NCBI GenBank assembly: GCA_917880885.1
Contig: OU862908.1
Span: 8,158,501 to 8,222,500 of the forward strand
Length of the DNA: 64,000 nucleotides
Source: Limnephilus marmoratus
Lineage: Eukaryota; Arthropoda; Insecta; Trichoptera; Limnephilidae
Direction of reading: 5' to 3'
In this document: piece after piece, positions 10,390 to 20,759 of the stretch
Layout of the letters: every line of letters starts with the position of its first letter
Numbering within the stretch: position 1 is the stretch's first letter
The notes under the pieces: model-generated
What the model was told of the DNA's origin: nothing
Databases searched by the model: none
The model's input: the letters and a program-made list of their open reading frames with translations, nothing else
Made by a program: the position numbers and the translations under genes

Positions 10390-11350
10390 GCCGCATATCT
10401 CTGCATTAGAACAAACTCCTTGCTTCATTCAAATTCATGCATTTTCTAACATACACATTAAAAAAATCTGACTTTTGAGATGACCTGACTGTAGTACATA
10501 TTTAATTTATTTGGTCATGCCGTGTCTTTATAGGGCGTCCCCGACTTCTACTATAATGCACTTTCGCATATATAATATTCATCTTGCTCGCCTTTATGTG
10601 TTCCATCGTTCCACATATTCAAACAATCTAATAATCTTTTTCACTAAGCATTTTTGATTCATCACATTCTTTCCGGATCTCAAAAAAATCTCATGAATAA
10701 ATTACATGTTTCTTTATAACAGTGCAAAAATACTGATTAAACATTCAACTTTGAATTATTTTTCCGGCATGTCAGCTTTAGAGACAATAGAGGTACGTTA
10801 GAAGGTGACGAGAGGGAGATGACATGAAAATGGAATTTAATTAAAAAAATGTTTGGGAAGCGTTGGGTTTGAAGAACTCATTTTAGTTCCGGGATTCCGG
10901 ATTTAAAGAGTTCGACAAAAAAAATAAAATGTAGGTAGTTCCGCTTCCCCTAACAGAAATACATTTTCTGCTGTTGATTTTATATTTGAACGTAAGTAGG
11001 TAATTCCTGAATAGAACTATACTGTTTTTTTTTTTATTGTAACCATGTTTTGAAATGTAAAAGTCCCCGCGTTTTTTTGAAAGTATAGTACAGTGTTAAA
11101 ATTCAGAAGTGCGTACTAATCGCCATTCATTTAAATCTAAATTGTACGCCGCAGAATTGTAAAGTAAGTATACCATGCCATGCAAGTATTATTACGCAGA
11201 ATTCGGACTAATCGTGTAGTCACCTCGCGTTTTCGGCAACTTTTAAAAATAAATATAAAACTATTGTTTAATTTTTCTAGTCAATTTCGAAATAAATTTT
11301 ATTACCACCCACATGTTGCAATCATAGTGACATATCTATATTTTTTATAT
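10390..11350. other. intergenic, no recognised feature
   Basis: AT-rich, with no repeat partner in the window that I noticed and no coding signature. Confidence 0.35.
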
Positions 11351-11357
11351 TACCTCC

Positions 11358-12497
11358 ATGCAGAACGCCCTGAGGAAAATAATTCCGCTCACGGCCTATG
11401 TCATTTTTTGAGATGCTGGGTAGAGGGTCTTTTTAGGAAAGGATGAAGAAGAAATTCTGGAAAAATAAGGTTATTAGGGTGGGTAGGAATCTAAGGGTCA
11501 GTGCAGGCCCAGACTGGCCAGGTCCGCAGGTCCGCAGGTCCGCGATCGCGGAGGGCCCCCAGCGCGAGGGGGCCCCGAAGGGGCCCTACAAAACGTACCA
11601 AAAAAAAGTTTTTCTCTCATTAGTAGTTATTTTGTGTTCTTGGTAATGTTTGTTTACATTTTCGAAAAAAAAATTACATTTTCCAAAAGTAGAACATGTC
11701 CAACAACTGTTTATATCTCGCCGTGTATACGAAAGCTTTATACGATCCACTGTCATCCACATCGTCTGCGCGGTGACTCGTCCATTGTCCAGCAGACAAC
11801 TCATAAATGAACTAATACCGACAACTGCACCGCGATGTCCTATCAGATCAGCTGATCACTCAGTAGGGCCACGCAAGCGCATATCGTCTTTCCCCTCCCC
11901 CCTTTCCTACATTTATAATAACATCCACCCCACACTATTGCTTTCAAGCCACTACAAGTCGATTTTATGCGATGCTTTGAGAAATGCGTATCCTCATAAT
12001 ATTCGTATAAAAACCTATCTGAATGTCTTCTTCTTTATAGGTGCCAATATAGCGAAGAAACGCGTCTTCATTGTTTTCAAGCACCTAATTTTTTTAAATT
12101 ATCCGGGGGAAGCCCCCGGACCCCCCGTTTTCTGGAGCCCCCCCCCCCCCCCATCCCACGTTAGGGGGCCCCCTTACAGGTTTTAGCGGAGGGCCCCAAA
12201 TGGTCCCAGTCCGGGCCTGGGTCAGTGTGTCCAGTGATGGACGTATGAATCCATCTCTCTCACTGAGGTGCAAGGCGATGTTCCGAGAGAGTACGGCTGG
12301 AAAAGTCAAAGGGACTCCCTCAATCACTCTCTCCAGATCTGGCTTGTCATGCAGCTGGTGGGAAGACGCATCCCATGAGGATGGACAAATCCCATGAAGA
12401 TGGACACCCTTGCTAAGTCGTCAAACGTAGCGAACAACTTGGGGTGACCTATGGCAGAGGTGTTGATTATTCAATAAATGGTTCCCGGGGCGGCGGT
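11358..12497 (+). repeat. unclassified repeat G, copy 1, split by a hAT
   Basis: Two halves (11,358-11,495 and 12,228-12,497) of a dispersed repeat separated by the hAT insertion. The left part has GCCCTGAGGAAAATAATTCC; the right part has ATGGACGTATGAATCCATCT, TGCAAGGCGATGTTCCGAGA, ACTTGGGGTGACCTATGGCA and a TTCAATAAATGG end followed by GGTTCCCGGGGCGGCGG. The right half keeps an open frame (GRMNPSLSLRCKAM, then LSRSGL) that recurs in other copies. Its AATAAA-like end suggests a retroposon; the class is unknown. Confidence 0.65.
11496..12227. mobile_element. hAT-type element with 8-bp TSD
   Basis: The element is 11,504-12,219 (716 bp). Its termini are CAGGCCCAGACTGGCCA and, inverted, CAGGCCCGGACTGGGACCA, which fit the hAT consensus start CAGG. 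It is flanked by perfect GGTCAGTG copies at 11,496-11,503 and 12,220-12,227. Subterminal regions are GC-rich (GGGGGCCCCGAAGGGGCCC, and GGGGGCCCCC-type runs). The interior carries a 178-codon plus frame (11,650-12,186) without a BED finger, RNase H or hAT dimerisation motif, so I regard it as non-autonomous. Confidence 0.88.
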
Positions 12498-12690
12498 ACC
12501 CATACCCACCTCCCAAATTGCAAGTTATATTGAAAAAGAATACATAAAAACCAATTCAATATACTATATGTAGTTGTAGGTATACACGTATACAGTTTTC
12601 CAACGCAGTGTATAATATTATAGACTAGGTACATAAAGAATTTATTTCTTTATTTTTGAATATAGCTATAACTTTGTGGTTATCCATTAT

Positions 12691-13929
12691 AGAAAAATGA
12701 AACAATTCAACTTTGTATAAACCACTTATATAATGCGTAAATCCGACCGGTTTCGGAACGAACGTTCCTTCTTCAGGGAAAACTTATACTAATTTGATAG
12801 TTTCGAACAATGTTTTATTATGGTAGGGGTGGAGCCGTTGCTAAAGGAAAACGTTTAGATAACTTAAAATATAATATACTTTTATAACTAATTAAACAAC
12901 CTAAAAAAGTCTATTATGCACTAGTCCAATCACTAATTCAGTATGGAATCATTGGATGGGGAGGTGCATATGAAAAAATTATAAGTCCTGTAAAAGTGGT
13001 ACAAAAACTAATTATTAAAGTAATTTTAAAAAAACCACCAACATTCCCTTCAGCATCATTGTTCAAAATTTTCGAAGTACCAAAAATTGAAGACCTCTAC
13101 AAAAAAGATTCAATACTACAAATATTCAAAGAAAATGTAACTAAAAAATTTAAACTCAACTCATCATTAAGGCATAAATTTGACTTCCAAATTCCCCTAT
13201 TTTCAACACAACAAATGCACAACAATTATATTTACAAAGGCATAAAATATTTTAATAATCTTCCCGAAGAAATTAAAAAAATAACAGATTTCGTAACATT
13301 CAAGAAAAAGGTCAAATTAATCTTTAAAAAAAATCAACAACCATAACAACACCAATCAAAATGTTATAACTTCAATTCCTAGCATATCAAAAATTAACAT
13401 CACAACATAGTTTATATTTATTGTATATACTAAGTAAAATGTATGTTATAAAAGTGAAAAATAGTAGTTTATATATTATATTTATATATAGTTTATATTT
13501 ATTGGAAAATGTAATTAAAATGTATGTTATAAAAATGAACTAGCTGTAAAATAACTCCTACGCCAAGCTCAAGAGCTAGTACTCTTCATTGGCGTAGAAT
13601 TTCAAAAATCATGTATCTTTTCATTAAATAAAAAAAAAAAAAAAAAAACTTAGAAGCCTTGGAAATTAAAAAAATCCCTTAAAAATAATGAATCTATTAT
13701 CAACAAACAAAAAATATTGTCTTAAAGCCCAATCATGGATTTGTTCCCCTACCCACCCACTCTACATTAATACCTACGCAACGGCTCCACCCCTACCATA
13801 ATAAAACATTGTTCGAAACTGTCAAATTAGTATAAGCTTTCCCTGAAGAAGGAACGTTTGTTCCGAAACCGGTCGGATTTACGCATTATATAAGTGGTTT
13901 ATATGAAGTTGAATTGTTTCATTTTTCTA
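12691..13929. mobile_element. foldback element with ~150-bp arms enclosing a LINE
   Basis: The left arm 12,691-12,841 and right arm 13,778-13,929 are inverted repeats that differ at only a handful of bases over ~150 bp. Blocks include AGAAAAATGAAACAATTCAA, TATATAATGCGTAAATCCGA, ATGTTTTATTATGGTAGGGG and TGGAGCCGTTGC. Each arm contains a hairpin with CTGAAGAA, GGAAC, loop, GTTCC, GAAAC (plus strand 13,843-13,869; minus strand 12,776-12,750). Between the arms lies a 5'-truncated LINE. Whether the LINE was captured or is part of the unit is unresolved. No TSD found. Confidence 0.75.
12903..13650 (+). mobile_element. 5'-truncated LINE (RT C-terminus) with poly(A)
   Basis: The open frame from about 12,907 reads KKVYYALVQSLIQYGIIGWG, continues through KPPTFPSASLFKIFEVPKIE and ends EEIKKITDFVTFKKKVKLIF before the stop at 13,346. 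This is the thumb and C-terminal tail of a CR1/L2- or Jockey-like reverse transcriptase. It is a close relative of the longer minus-strand copy at 58,391-60,035, which has YYALIQSLLQYGIIGWGG. The catalytic palm is absent. A 3' UTR of about 280 bp ends in an A run at about 13,628-13,648. Its neighbours are the two inverted arms of the foldback element. Confidence 0.85.
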
Positions 13930-13934
13930 ATTTA

Positions 13935-14560
13935 TTTCTACTTTCTGAAACCATACAGCGTTAGTAGCGTTTTGTCTTTTCAAAATATTAATTTTTCAAA
14001 ATACGCACCATGGCCGAATGTAGATACATTCTAATATGAAATGAGATTTTAAAAATGGCTAAAACCATTTCAAGCATTTTTTCAACTCTTTCAGCAGGGT
14101 GATGTGATAGTATCTTCCACCCTGGGTCTAAATTAAGTATGTAATAAATTAATAATATTATTATAATCATATTGTAAGAATTATTCTTCTTTTTGATAGG
14201 ATCTGTGTTCTGGATAGGCGTGTGGCTAAGATTATTTTTCCCAAACTGAATCTACTTTCGAGTGTGTGTATTTATTTCGGGATCAGTCAATTTATGTTCA
14301 GAGCACAAGGCACAAGGCAGGTCACACGCGGCTCCCGCTCACCGTATTGGTGATGGTGATGATGTGATGGTGAACTGGTGAACGCTCCTGTTTAACGGCC
14401 AATATAATGTAAATCAGGAATAATAAAAAATGTCCATCGGCATACAACATCGCCTGACCGAGGTCACTTTACACAAATTTGGATATCGTCAAAAACTATT
14501 TCGGTTGTGCGTCTAGTCTGCGTTACTCTGGTTCAATAAACTCTATCGCTGTATATAGAG
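13935..14560. other. intergenic, no recognised feature
   Basis: AT-rich, including a short GATGGTGATGATG microsatellite-like run at about 14,350-14,372. No coding signature. Confidence 0.35.
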
Positions 14561-14567
14561 AGTGTAA

Positions 14568-14957
14568 CAGGACGTATCCGAGGGATTTTAACCAGCGATT
14601 CCTGAGCAAATTTGGAGCAAAAATGTAGAAGTCGTTTTGCTGTCCGATGACTTTTTTCTATTAAAAACATTAAAAATATTTTTCCATCACACATCTCAAC
14701 TGACTTGTTACAATGTTAGCGCGTTTATAGCTAGCGGACAAGTTGATAAGCGTTGCATCTCGTTCTAACAGCATATTACCACACGAAACAACGCGTATCG
14801 CTCAAACACGTCACGACGGGATATATCCTACAGCGATGGGAACAGTGGCGACATGTAATTAAAAAAACGTATTTTTTGTTATATTAAAATGAAAAGTACA
14901 TTTTTTACTCCAAACATGCTCAGATATCGCTGATTAAAATCCCTCGGATATGTCCTG
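14568..14957. mobile_element. MITE with ~60-bp terminal inverted repeats
   Basis: Left end CAGGACGTATCCGAGGGATT then TTAACCAGCGAT. The right end is the inverted near-copy (plus strand TAAAATCCCTCGGATATGTC then CTG). The similarity continues through CTGAGCA, TTTGGAG and AAAAATGTA, about 60 bp per side. The interior is AT-rich with no open frame. Superfamily unassigned; no clear TSD. Confidence 0.7.
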
Positions 14958-14959
14958 GT

Positions 14960-16200
14960 ACAAATAAAAAAAATCAGAGTGTGCAATTCACACGCGGTAG
15001 AAGTGAAACCTTCAGACAGCTAAAGTAAACAAGAGTCGGGAGGCTACGACAAACCGCACAAAGAGGAGACCGATTGTACTATCCCATTCTCTCGCAGGCT
15101 AAATCCTATAGATGTTTGTGTTTGTCTCTTTTTAGTGTCGCTCGCTTTCGTTTCGAGTTTTAAATCACAACGGTGCTAAAGAAGTTTTTACAAAAATCAC
15201 CTAAGTACCTTTAACTTCGTTTATTTGGGATAGCCGCTTATTTGGGTTAGCCGCTTATTTGGAACAAAATGTTTAAGTCTCGATGTGTCCCAATTAAGCG
15301 AAACTCACTACAAAACTCGCAAACCAACATCGAGGAAATGTCTACAGATTATGACAATTGTGTTACTGTAGTACCACCACGCCACGACAACTCAGAAACA
15401 TTCAACTAACCTAACGTAACGTAACCTATTTACATAACTTTTTTTTTCAAATGATGTGTTGAAGTTGTATATTTCTGAGTTGTCCGGTCACCCTCCAAGA
15501 AGACTAATGCTATGGCTCAGAGAATGAGAGTAGTCGCCTGGCTGGCAAAATATCGTTCAAATCCCAATCGAGGCAACACTCTTTCGAGAGATTTTCTATT
15601 GATGCATATTTAATTAATATTATTGTTTCAACAATAGTAATATAAAATTGTTAAAAAAACATAGTCTTAAAACAAAAGAAAGTCTGATTAATCATCGTGT
15701 TCATTTCACATTCATCTGCTATACATAGTTGTTAATAATATAATCATGTTATGTTACATGTAACATAACATGATTATAAGATACATAGTTTACGTCATAC
15801 TAATACGTCACTCTAAGTAAACAAAGCTTTGTTATTTATATTATAATATCTATTAATTTATTTAACATTTGAGAAATTATATTATTATAATATTATGTAG
15901 TTTATTTATGACGTCAACGACGAGATAACCTTCCCTTGTATGTGTCGTATTCTTTTCGTGTTGTTGTTAGTGCAGCCCATAGTTCTTTATTAGAATTCAC
16001 AATAATTATAACAACTGTTGCATCCAAAACTGCTTACTAATGTGGATGCACTTGAAATGAACTGTAAATACTAAAAACAAAACGAGACGAAATGTTGTTT
16101 GCTGGAATTGAGGGAATTAAAAAACAAGGTATGCAAGGAAAAAGTTAATTTAATAAACGGATTGCAATCTTTAGAGCAAAGGCGTCGGGTGGGAATGCTA
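14960..16200. other. intergenic with one long palindrome
   Basis: No gene signal. Contains a short duplication TAGCCGCTTATTTGG (about 15,231 and 15,250) and the 40-bp palindrome at 15,739-15,778 listed separately. Confidence 0.35.
15721..15790. repeat. 40-bp perfect palindrome between 10-bp direct repeats
   Basis: Positions 15,739-15,778 are a perfect palindrome with 20-bp arms (left half ATAATCATGTTATGTTACA plus its first base, T39) centred on ACA/TGT. The 10-mer ATACATAGTT occurs at 15,721-15,730 and again at 15,781-15,790, bracketing it. This is seen directly; the function is unknown. Confidence 0.85.
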
Positions 16201-16329
16201 TCTTTGTTCTACCGGTATTTCAATGGAAGATGCTCCGAGGAACTACTCATTGATCCCTTCGGCACCGGTGAATAGTCGGGAATCACGCCAAACGCGTGCC
16301 CAAAATATGTACACGGTTGACATTTGTTA

Positions 16330-16485
16330 CATGAGAACGGGTCGCTTCTTCGACTCGTTCTTGTGTTCAACACCCCGGCTGTGGAACGATTTTCCTCTCC
16401 TCAAAAAGACCCTCCACACAGCACCTCAAATGACATAGGCCCTGAGGGAAATTATTTTCCTCCGGGTCTCCTGTGTGGAGTTAAT
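16330..16485 (-). repeat. unclassified repeat G, copy 2 (partial)
   Basis: Contains AAAAAGACCCTCCACACAGC and AATTATTTTCCTCCGGGTCT and the end CTCCTGTGTGGAGTTAA, all shared with the other minus-oriented copies at 43,040-43,352 and 29,508-29,955. Only the TGTGTGGAG end is present. Confidence 0.6.
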
Positions 16486-16802
16486 GTAAGAAAAAAAACA
16501 AAACGAAAGGGCATAAAACGATATTACGTAGGTACTTTCAACATAGTCAAATTCCTTCTTTTTACTTAAAAACGTGATTATGTACACGAAAAACACCAAC
16601 AACTTGTTTCCAAGATAGACCCAATCCTTCTTCTGTTTTCAAAAGAAAGGCGCTCGAATTTTCACTATTTTTCTTACCATTGTTCCAAATTTCAAATACT
16701 TTTATAGCGAGGTGATGGTTAGAGAACTGGAAAAATGACATCGCGATAGGAACTAAGCATATTCTAATTTTTAAAACCAAACAACAACTCTAAGCATTTT
16801 AT

Positions 16803-17165
16803 CTTGTTAGCTTGTACCCGGCATGCGTTGCAATTCCATTCAAAGAAATCTACATGTCCTTTCCCGTGCGTCCCCGTTCCCTTCCACCTTCCCCGCCTTC
16901 CCCCTCCCTCGTCTCTTCCCTCTCCGCCAACCCCATCTCCCCCCTGCCTTTCCTCCCTGCCGCTAAAATATATGAAATATACACATTTTCATTTATAGAA
17001 ATTTCGTAACGCCAGAGCTTACCATTATATACAGCCTATGTTGCTCGCCGATAATGTAGCTTTCTATTGGTTAAAAAAAAATTTAAATAGGTTAAGTGGT
17101 TTAGGCGTGAAAGCGTAACAAACAAACACACGCACTTTCACATTTATAATATTAGTACGGATTTA
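16803..17165 (+). repeat. pyrimidine-tract repeat B, copy 1
   Basis: Starts GTACCCGGCATGCGTTGCAA, followed by a ~110-bp C/T-only tract (about 16,860-16,970) and GCCAGAGCTTACC. It ends GCGTGAAAGCGTAACAAACA and TTTATAATATTAGTACGGAT. The TTTATAATATTAGTA end is a common insect retroposon terminus. Other copies are at about 26,060, 34,680, 60,213, 63,203 and 63,646. Open frames over the tract are proline/serine-rich artefacts. Confidence 0.7.
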
Positions 17166-17237
17166 TTTATATTATACTTATCACTATTTATTTATAAAGA
17201 TTTTACAGTTTCCAGCGGATATATATGTATATACATT

Positions 17238-17530
17238 ATAATATGAAAAGTAAGGATTCCCTCAGATGATTATTTTTGAATCCGCTAACTAAGGTTTTTC
17301 TCAGATGTTTATTATTTAATGTGAAACACAAGGATTCCCTCAGATGATTACTTTTGAAACCGATAAGTAAGGTTTTCTCAGATGTTTAATTTTTAATGTG
17401 AAACACAACTTGGATACTCTCAGATGATTATTTTTGAATCCGCTAAATAAGTTTTCCCTCATATGTGTACCAACTCTTGAATGTGACTTGCAAGGATTGC
17501 CTTTTGAACCGAAAAGTATGTTTTCCATGA
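17238..17530. repeat. degenerate ~39-bp minisatellite
   Basis: The heptamer CTCAGATG recurs at 17,261, 17,300, 17,339, 17,377 and 17,419, with a variant CTCATATG at about 17,458; spacings are 38 to 42. Alternate units are more alike, giving a 78-bp higher-order period (TTTTTGAATCCGCTAA against AATGTGAAACACAAGG). I considered decayed zinc-finger coding (84-bp period) and rejected it on period length and missing Cys/His pairs. Confidence 0.75.
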
Positions 17531-17707
17531 GATGTCTGCTTTCCCTTTTGACTTTTTGACTTTTTGAACCATTGGCATACAGAGCTCCGGGCCAAAAAGG
17601 CCCCTTTCGCTTTCATCATGAATTTATATTAATGGTTGTTGAAAAAATTGATTTTTGTTTGTTTGTTAAAATTTTTTGCAAAGGTACATAGCTGCAATAT
17701 GGGGAGG

Positions 17708-18015
17708 TTAGACTTTACGGAGGATTTGTTTAGGTTTTTTATGTGTGGTAAGTACGTTTTCGTCGTACCGGGCGAGGCAGTTTATGGACGCGTTTTCATG
17801 GGTGGGAATTACCGCATAAAAAGTTTCCGCGAGACTTAAGACGTGTTTTTTTTTTAATAACTCTGAAGTCCCCGAGTCTTTGTGAAGTTGGGCTACCCTC
17901 ATCCATCTGGGGGCGCCTAGGGTTATACGTATGGCTTTATTCTGGGATGTTTGGAGTTTTTTCAAAAGAGACTCTGAAGTGTGGGCCCAGATGGGGCTTA
18001 GTCTGCTCTCCCTTC
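17708..18015 (-). pseudogene. Jockey-type LINE RT C-terminal remnant
   Basis: The minus-strand frame reads ESRLSPIWAHTSESLLKKLQ, then TSQNKAIRITLGAPRWMRVA and QLHKDSGTSELL, ending at 17,708 after KKPKQILRKV. The sequence LQxxQNKAIRxxxGAPxWxR, then HxDxG and ELL, is the classic region just after the RT palm in Jockey-like elements. The palm, endonuclease and 3' end are missing. No intact start; the methionine at 17,965 is internal to the conserved block. Confidence 0.8.
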
Positions 18016-18584
18016 ATTTTCGTAAATATCCATATCTGAAAACTAAAGAGTTATTCTGTTAGTTTTATGAAATAATTTTCAAAATGCAACTGCGAAAGGA
18101 ACTTGAAGAAGGTTTTGACCATCGATGTATCTACGGAGATGGTTGGGATGGTAAGATTATCTAGTAGCAAGTAGTCAGTCATTTGTCACTGGGAATATCG
18201 ATCCAGCTTTAATGTACACTGTTGTACATTATTACTGATGTTTTATACTACGGGCAACTGATCCAAAGTTGCTGCCCTGCAAAATAACAATATCTGCGCC
18301 CGCATCGTGTATACCCATTTCCCCTTCGAATTAAATCCGCGAGAATGTGTTTAGCCAGTTTAGCGGGAGTCATGCGGAACTGTGGAGTGGAGTGGAGTGC
18401 AGAGCGATGGCACCATGTTAACCTTGGAAAGAATTATTTATTCCGTCTCGGTTAGGCTGGACTGCGTAGGAACTGAATTTGATAGTGTGGAAAACAAAAC
18501 TCACGCAGGTCCGGCGCGGAAAACTTGAGTGGCAACCACGCAGCCTTTGATTATATAATGTCTGTAATCAAAGCACCCAGCAAA

Positions 18585-18765
18585 GAGTGTAAACCTGGAA
18601 CATTAATGAAATGAGAATTGACCTAATTTAACTTAACCACGCAGCAAAGCTGATAAGATTGGAACATTGGTGTAGTAAAATTGCTCTAACCCTGCAAAGT
18701 GGTTAAGACTGAAAAATTGATGGAGTAAAATTGATCTAACCTAACCTAACCACGCTATCTTTGGG
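18585..18765. repeat. ~63-bp tandem array, left part
   Basis: About three units of AACCACGCAGCAAAGCTGAT, AAGATTGGAACATTGNTG, (A/T)AGTAAAATTG and ATCTAACCTAACCT. Interrupted by repeat G at 18,768 and resumed at 19,195. Each unit carries one or two CCTAA motifs, the complement of the insect telomere unit, but not as a pure telomere run. Confidence 0.75.
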
Positions 18766-18767
18766 GA

Positions 18768-19090
18768 TTTCGTGTGGAGGATCTTATTAAGGTGGGAAAG
18801 GATAGGAATTTCTGGGAAGGAAACAGGTTTGGGGGTTGGTAAGAATCTGTGTGTCAGTGTGTCTAGGAGTGTTGGACGTATGAATCAATCCTTCCAACTG
18901 CAGTGCAAGGCGATGAGTCGAGATAGTCCGGCTGGAAAGGTCAAAAGGCCTCCCTCTACCAGTCTCTCTCGATCCGGCCCCCCACGCAGCAGGTGAGCAG
19001 ACGCATCAGCCACCAAGACCTGGACATAAGAACTGGACTCACCACATGAACCATGAACCCGGGCTACGGCACCCCTGCTAAGTCACCAAA
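18768..19090 (+). repeat. unclassified repeat G, copy 3
   Basis: Shares TGTGTGGAG-like entry, GGACGTATGAATCAATCC, TGCAAGGCGATGAGTCGAGA and CCCTGCTAAGTCACCAAATA with the family. The open frame at 18,772-18,996 contains GRMNQSFQLQCKAMSRDSPA then GKVKRPPSTSLSRSGPPRSR, colinear with the frame in copy 1 and in the minus copy at 29.6 kb. It sits inside the ~63-bp tandem array. Confidence 0.65.
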
Positions 19091-19194
19091 TATCAGGTAT
19101 ACTGCAATGACATACAAACCAAGTGCGGCCCGCACTAATCCCCACATAAAACATTTGGCCCTTTTACAACAAAAGGTTGCCGACCCATGCTCTA

Positions 19195-19470
19195 ACCTAA
19201 TCGAACCACTCTGCAAAGCTGGTAAGACTGAAACATTGATGGAGTAAAATTGATCTAACCTAACCTAACCACGCAGCAAAGCGGGTAAGACTGGAACATT
19301 TGTAAAGTATAATTGATCTATCTTAACATAATCACATAGAAAAGCTGGTAAGACTGGAACATTGATAAAGTAGAATTGCTTTAACCCATCCTAACCAAGC
19401 AACAAAGCGTGTAAGAATAGACGATTGATGAAGTAGGATTGACCTAACCTAACCTACCACGCGGAAAATC
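19195..19470. repeat. ~63-bp tandem array, right part
   Basis: Four further units with the landmark GCAAAGCNGGTAAGACTG (for example 19,213 and 19,276, 63 bases apart) followed by GGAACATT and TAACCTAACC. Colinear with the left part, so repeat G was inserted into a pre-existing array. Confidence 0.75.
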
Positions 19471-19919
19471 AAGGCGCAAAACAAATATTACCACGTTTAT
19501 CTTGGTATGCTTTTTTCGTATTCGAGATTAAATTGTATCTTAGGTAGAGATGTTTGCACAGATAAAAATATTATCTATCATCGCATCGGTGGAATTTATG
19601 TCTGACTTCAAAAGGTAAAAAATATTTTCGTTTATTGACAAGCCTGCCAGTAGGTATCCACCTTAGTAATGTACATTTTTGATTAATATAATATATTGTT
19701 ATAAATGGTTTTTGTCTGGATCTGAGGAGGGTAGTTCAAATGTACACGTTCCATACCTATATTGAAATACCTGCGTGTGATTGCAAATACAACAGATTAT
19801 CTTACACTTTATAAATTATAATTAAAATAAAATAGGTAATAACAAGATAATTTGATTGTGAATAATGGAAAATGACACTGAGGAGAGGAAAATGAGACTT
19901 AATTGGCAAACCAACACCT

Positions 19920-20187
19920 CTGACATACGTCACCCCGGCTCCATAGGGTGAGGTTTGTTCACTGCTTTTTACACCTCTTCAGCTGGACTCTTTCAACCAA
20001 TCGCATTGCACTGCAGTGGGAGGAATGGATTAACACGTCCGTCACTCCTGGATACACTGACCCCCAAATTCCTACCCACCCCTCGTACCTTTTTCCTTCC
20101 AAGAACTTCATTTCCTTAAAAAGACATTCCACACTGTGTCCCCAAAGCCCTTAAGGAAATAATTTTCCCCTGGGCCTCCTATATATG
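19920..20187 (-). repeat. unclassified repeat G, copy 4
   Basis: GCATTGCACTGCAGTGGGAG, CGTCACTCCTGGATACACTG, AAAAAGACATTCCACACTGT and GAAATAATTTTCCCCTGGGC match the minus-oriented copies at 29.5 and 43.1 kb. The copy abuts the TAAA tail of a LINE at 20,190. Confidence 0.6.
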
Positions 20188-20189
20188 TA

Positions 20190-20191
20190 TG

Positions 20192-20222
<31 letters not shown>

Positions 20223-20680
20223 TTCTTAGTACATTTATGTTACAAAGGTATAATATATTGTCCTCCACACTAGGAGTTCACCTGTGTTGTGGAGGACATT
20301 TTTCAGAAGTAAATTATAAATTGTGAATAGTAAAACAAAAGAGTGTTAATAGCTACTATAAAGAAGAGAAACAATAAAAATCAAAATATAAAATCGACTT
20401 CAATTCGACAAAAATTATAAATTAAAAGTTAGAAAGATTGTAGCCAGTTTCTTATGTTTTTTTTTGTATTCAAAAATATTAGTTGTTTTATATTGTGTAG
20501 GAAGAGAATTGTATAGTTTTATAGCCTGGTATCTGTAGTGTTTTTGTCCAAAGGATGTGTTTGTTTTTGGTATTTGTAGTTGGAGAGCATGTCTTGTTCT
20601 AGTATTGCGAGAGTTTTGTGAAATGTTAAATGTGGATAAGTTCTTGTAAAGGAAAAAAATATGTAATAATGACTAAAAAT
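20190..20680 (-). mobile_element. 5'-truncated LINE with (TAAA)n tail
   Basis: The minus strand reads NSRNTRTRHALQLQIPKTNT, then SFGQKHYRYQAIKLYNSLPT, the C-terminal block of a CR1/L2-like reverse transcriptase (R-rich start, then YQAIKLYNSLP). The ~270-bp 3' UTR ends in an (AAAT)n microsatellite tail, seen as TTTATTTATTTA at 20,190-20,224 on the plus strand. Palm and endonuclease are absent. Confidence 0.78.
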
Positions 20681-20759
20681 TCCCAACTACGCAGCATGTA
20701 GCTACCTACATTATGCAAACATGAAGATACTAGCTTTTTACCGCGGCTTCACTCTGTGA

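Noticed and set aside
11650..12186. 178-codon plus-strand open frame
   Set aside because: It lies wholly inside a hAT element and runs into its C-rich terminus (PPPPPS tail). No transposase or other motif on either strand.
17238..17530. Decayed C2H2 zinc-finger array
   Set aside because: The period is 39/78 bp, not 84, and no Cys/His pairs fall at the required spacing.
18585..19470. Telomeric repeat
   Set aside because: CCTAA occurs only once or twice per 63-bp unit; there is no pure run.
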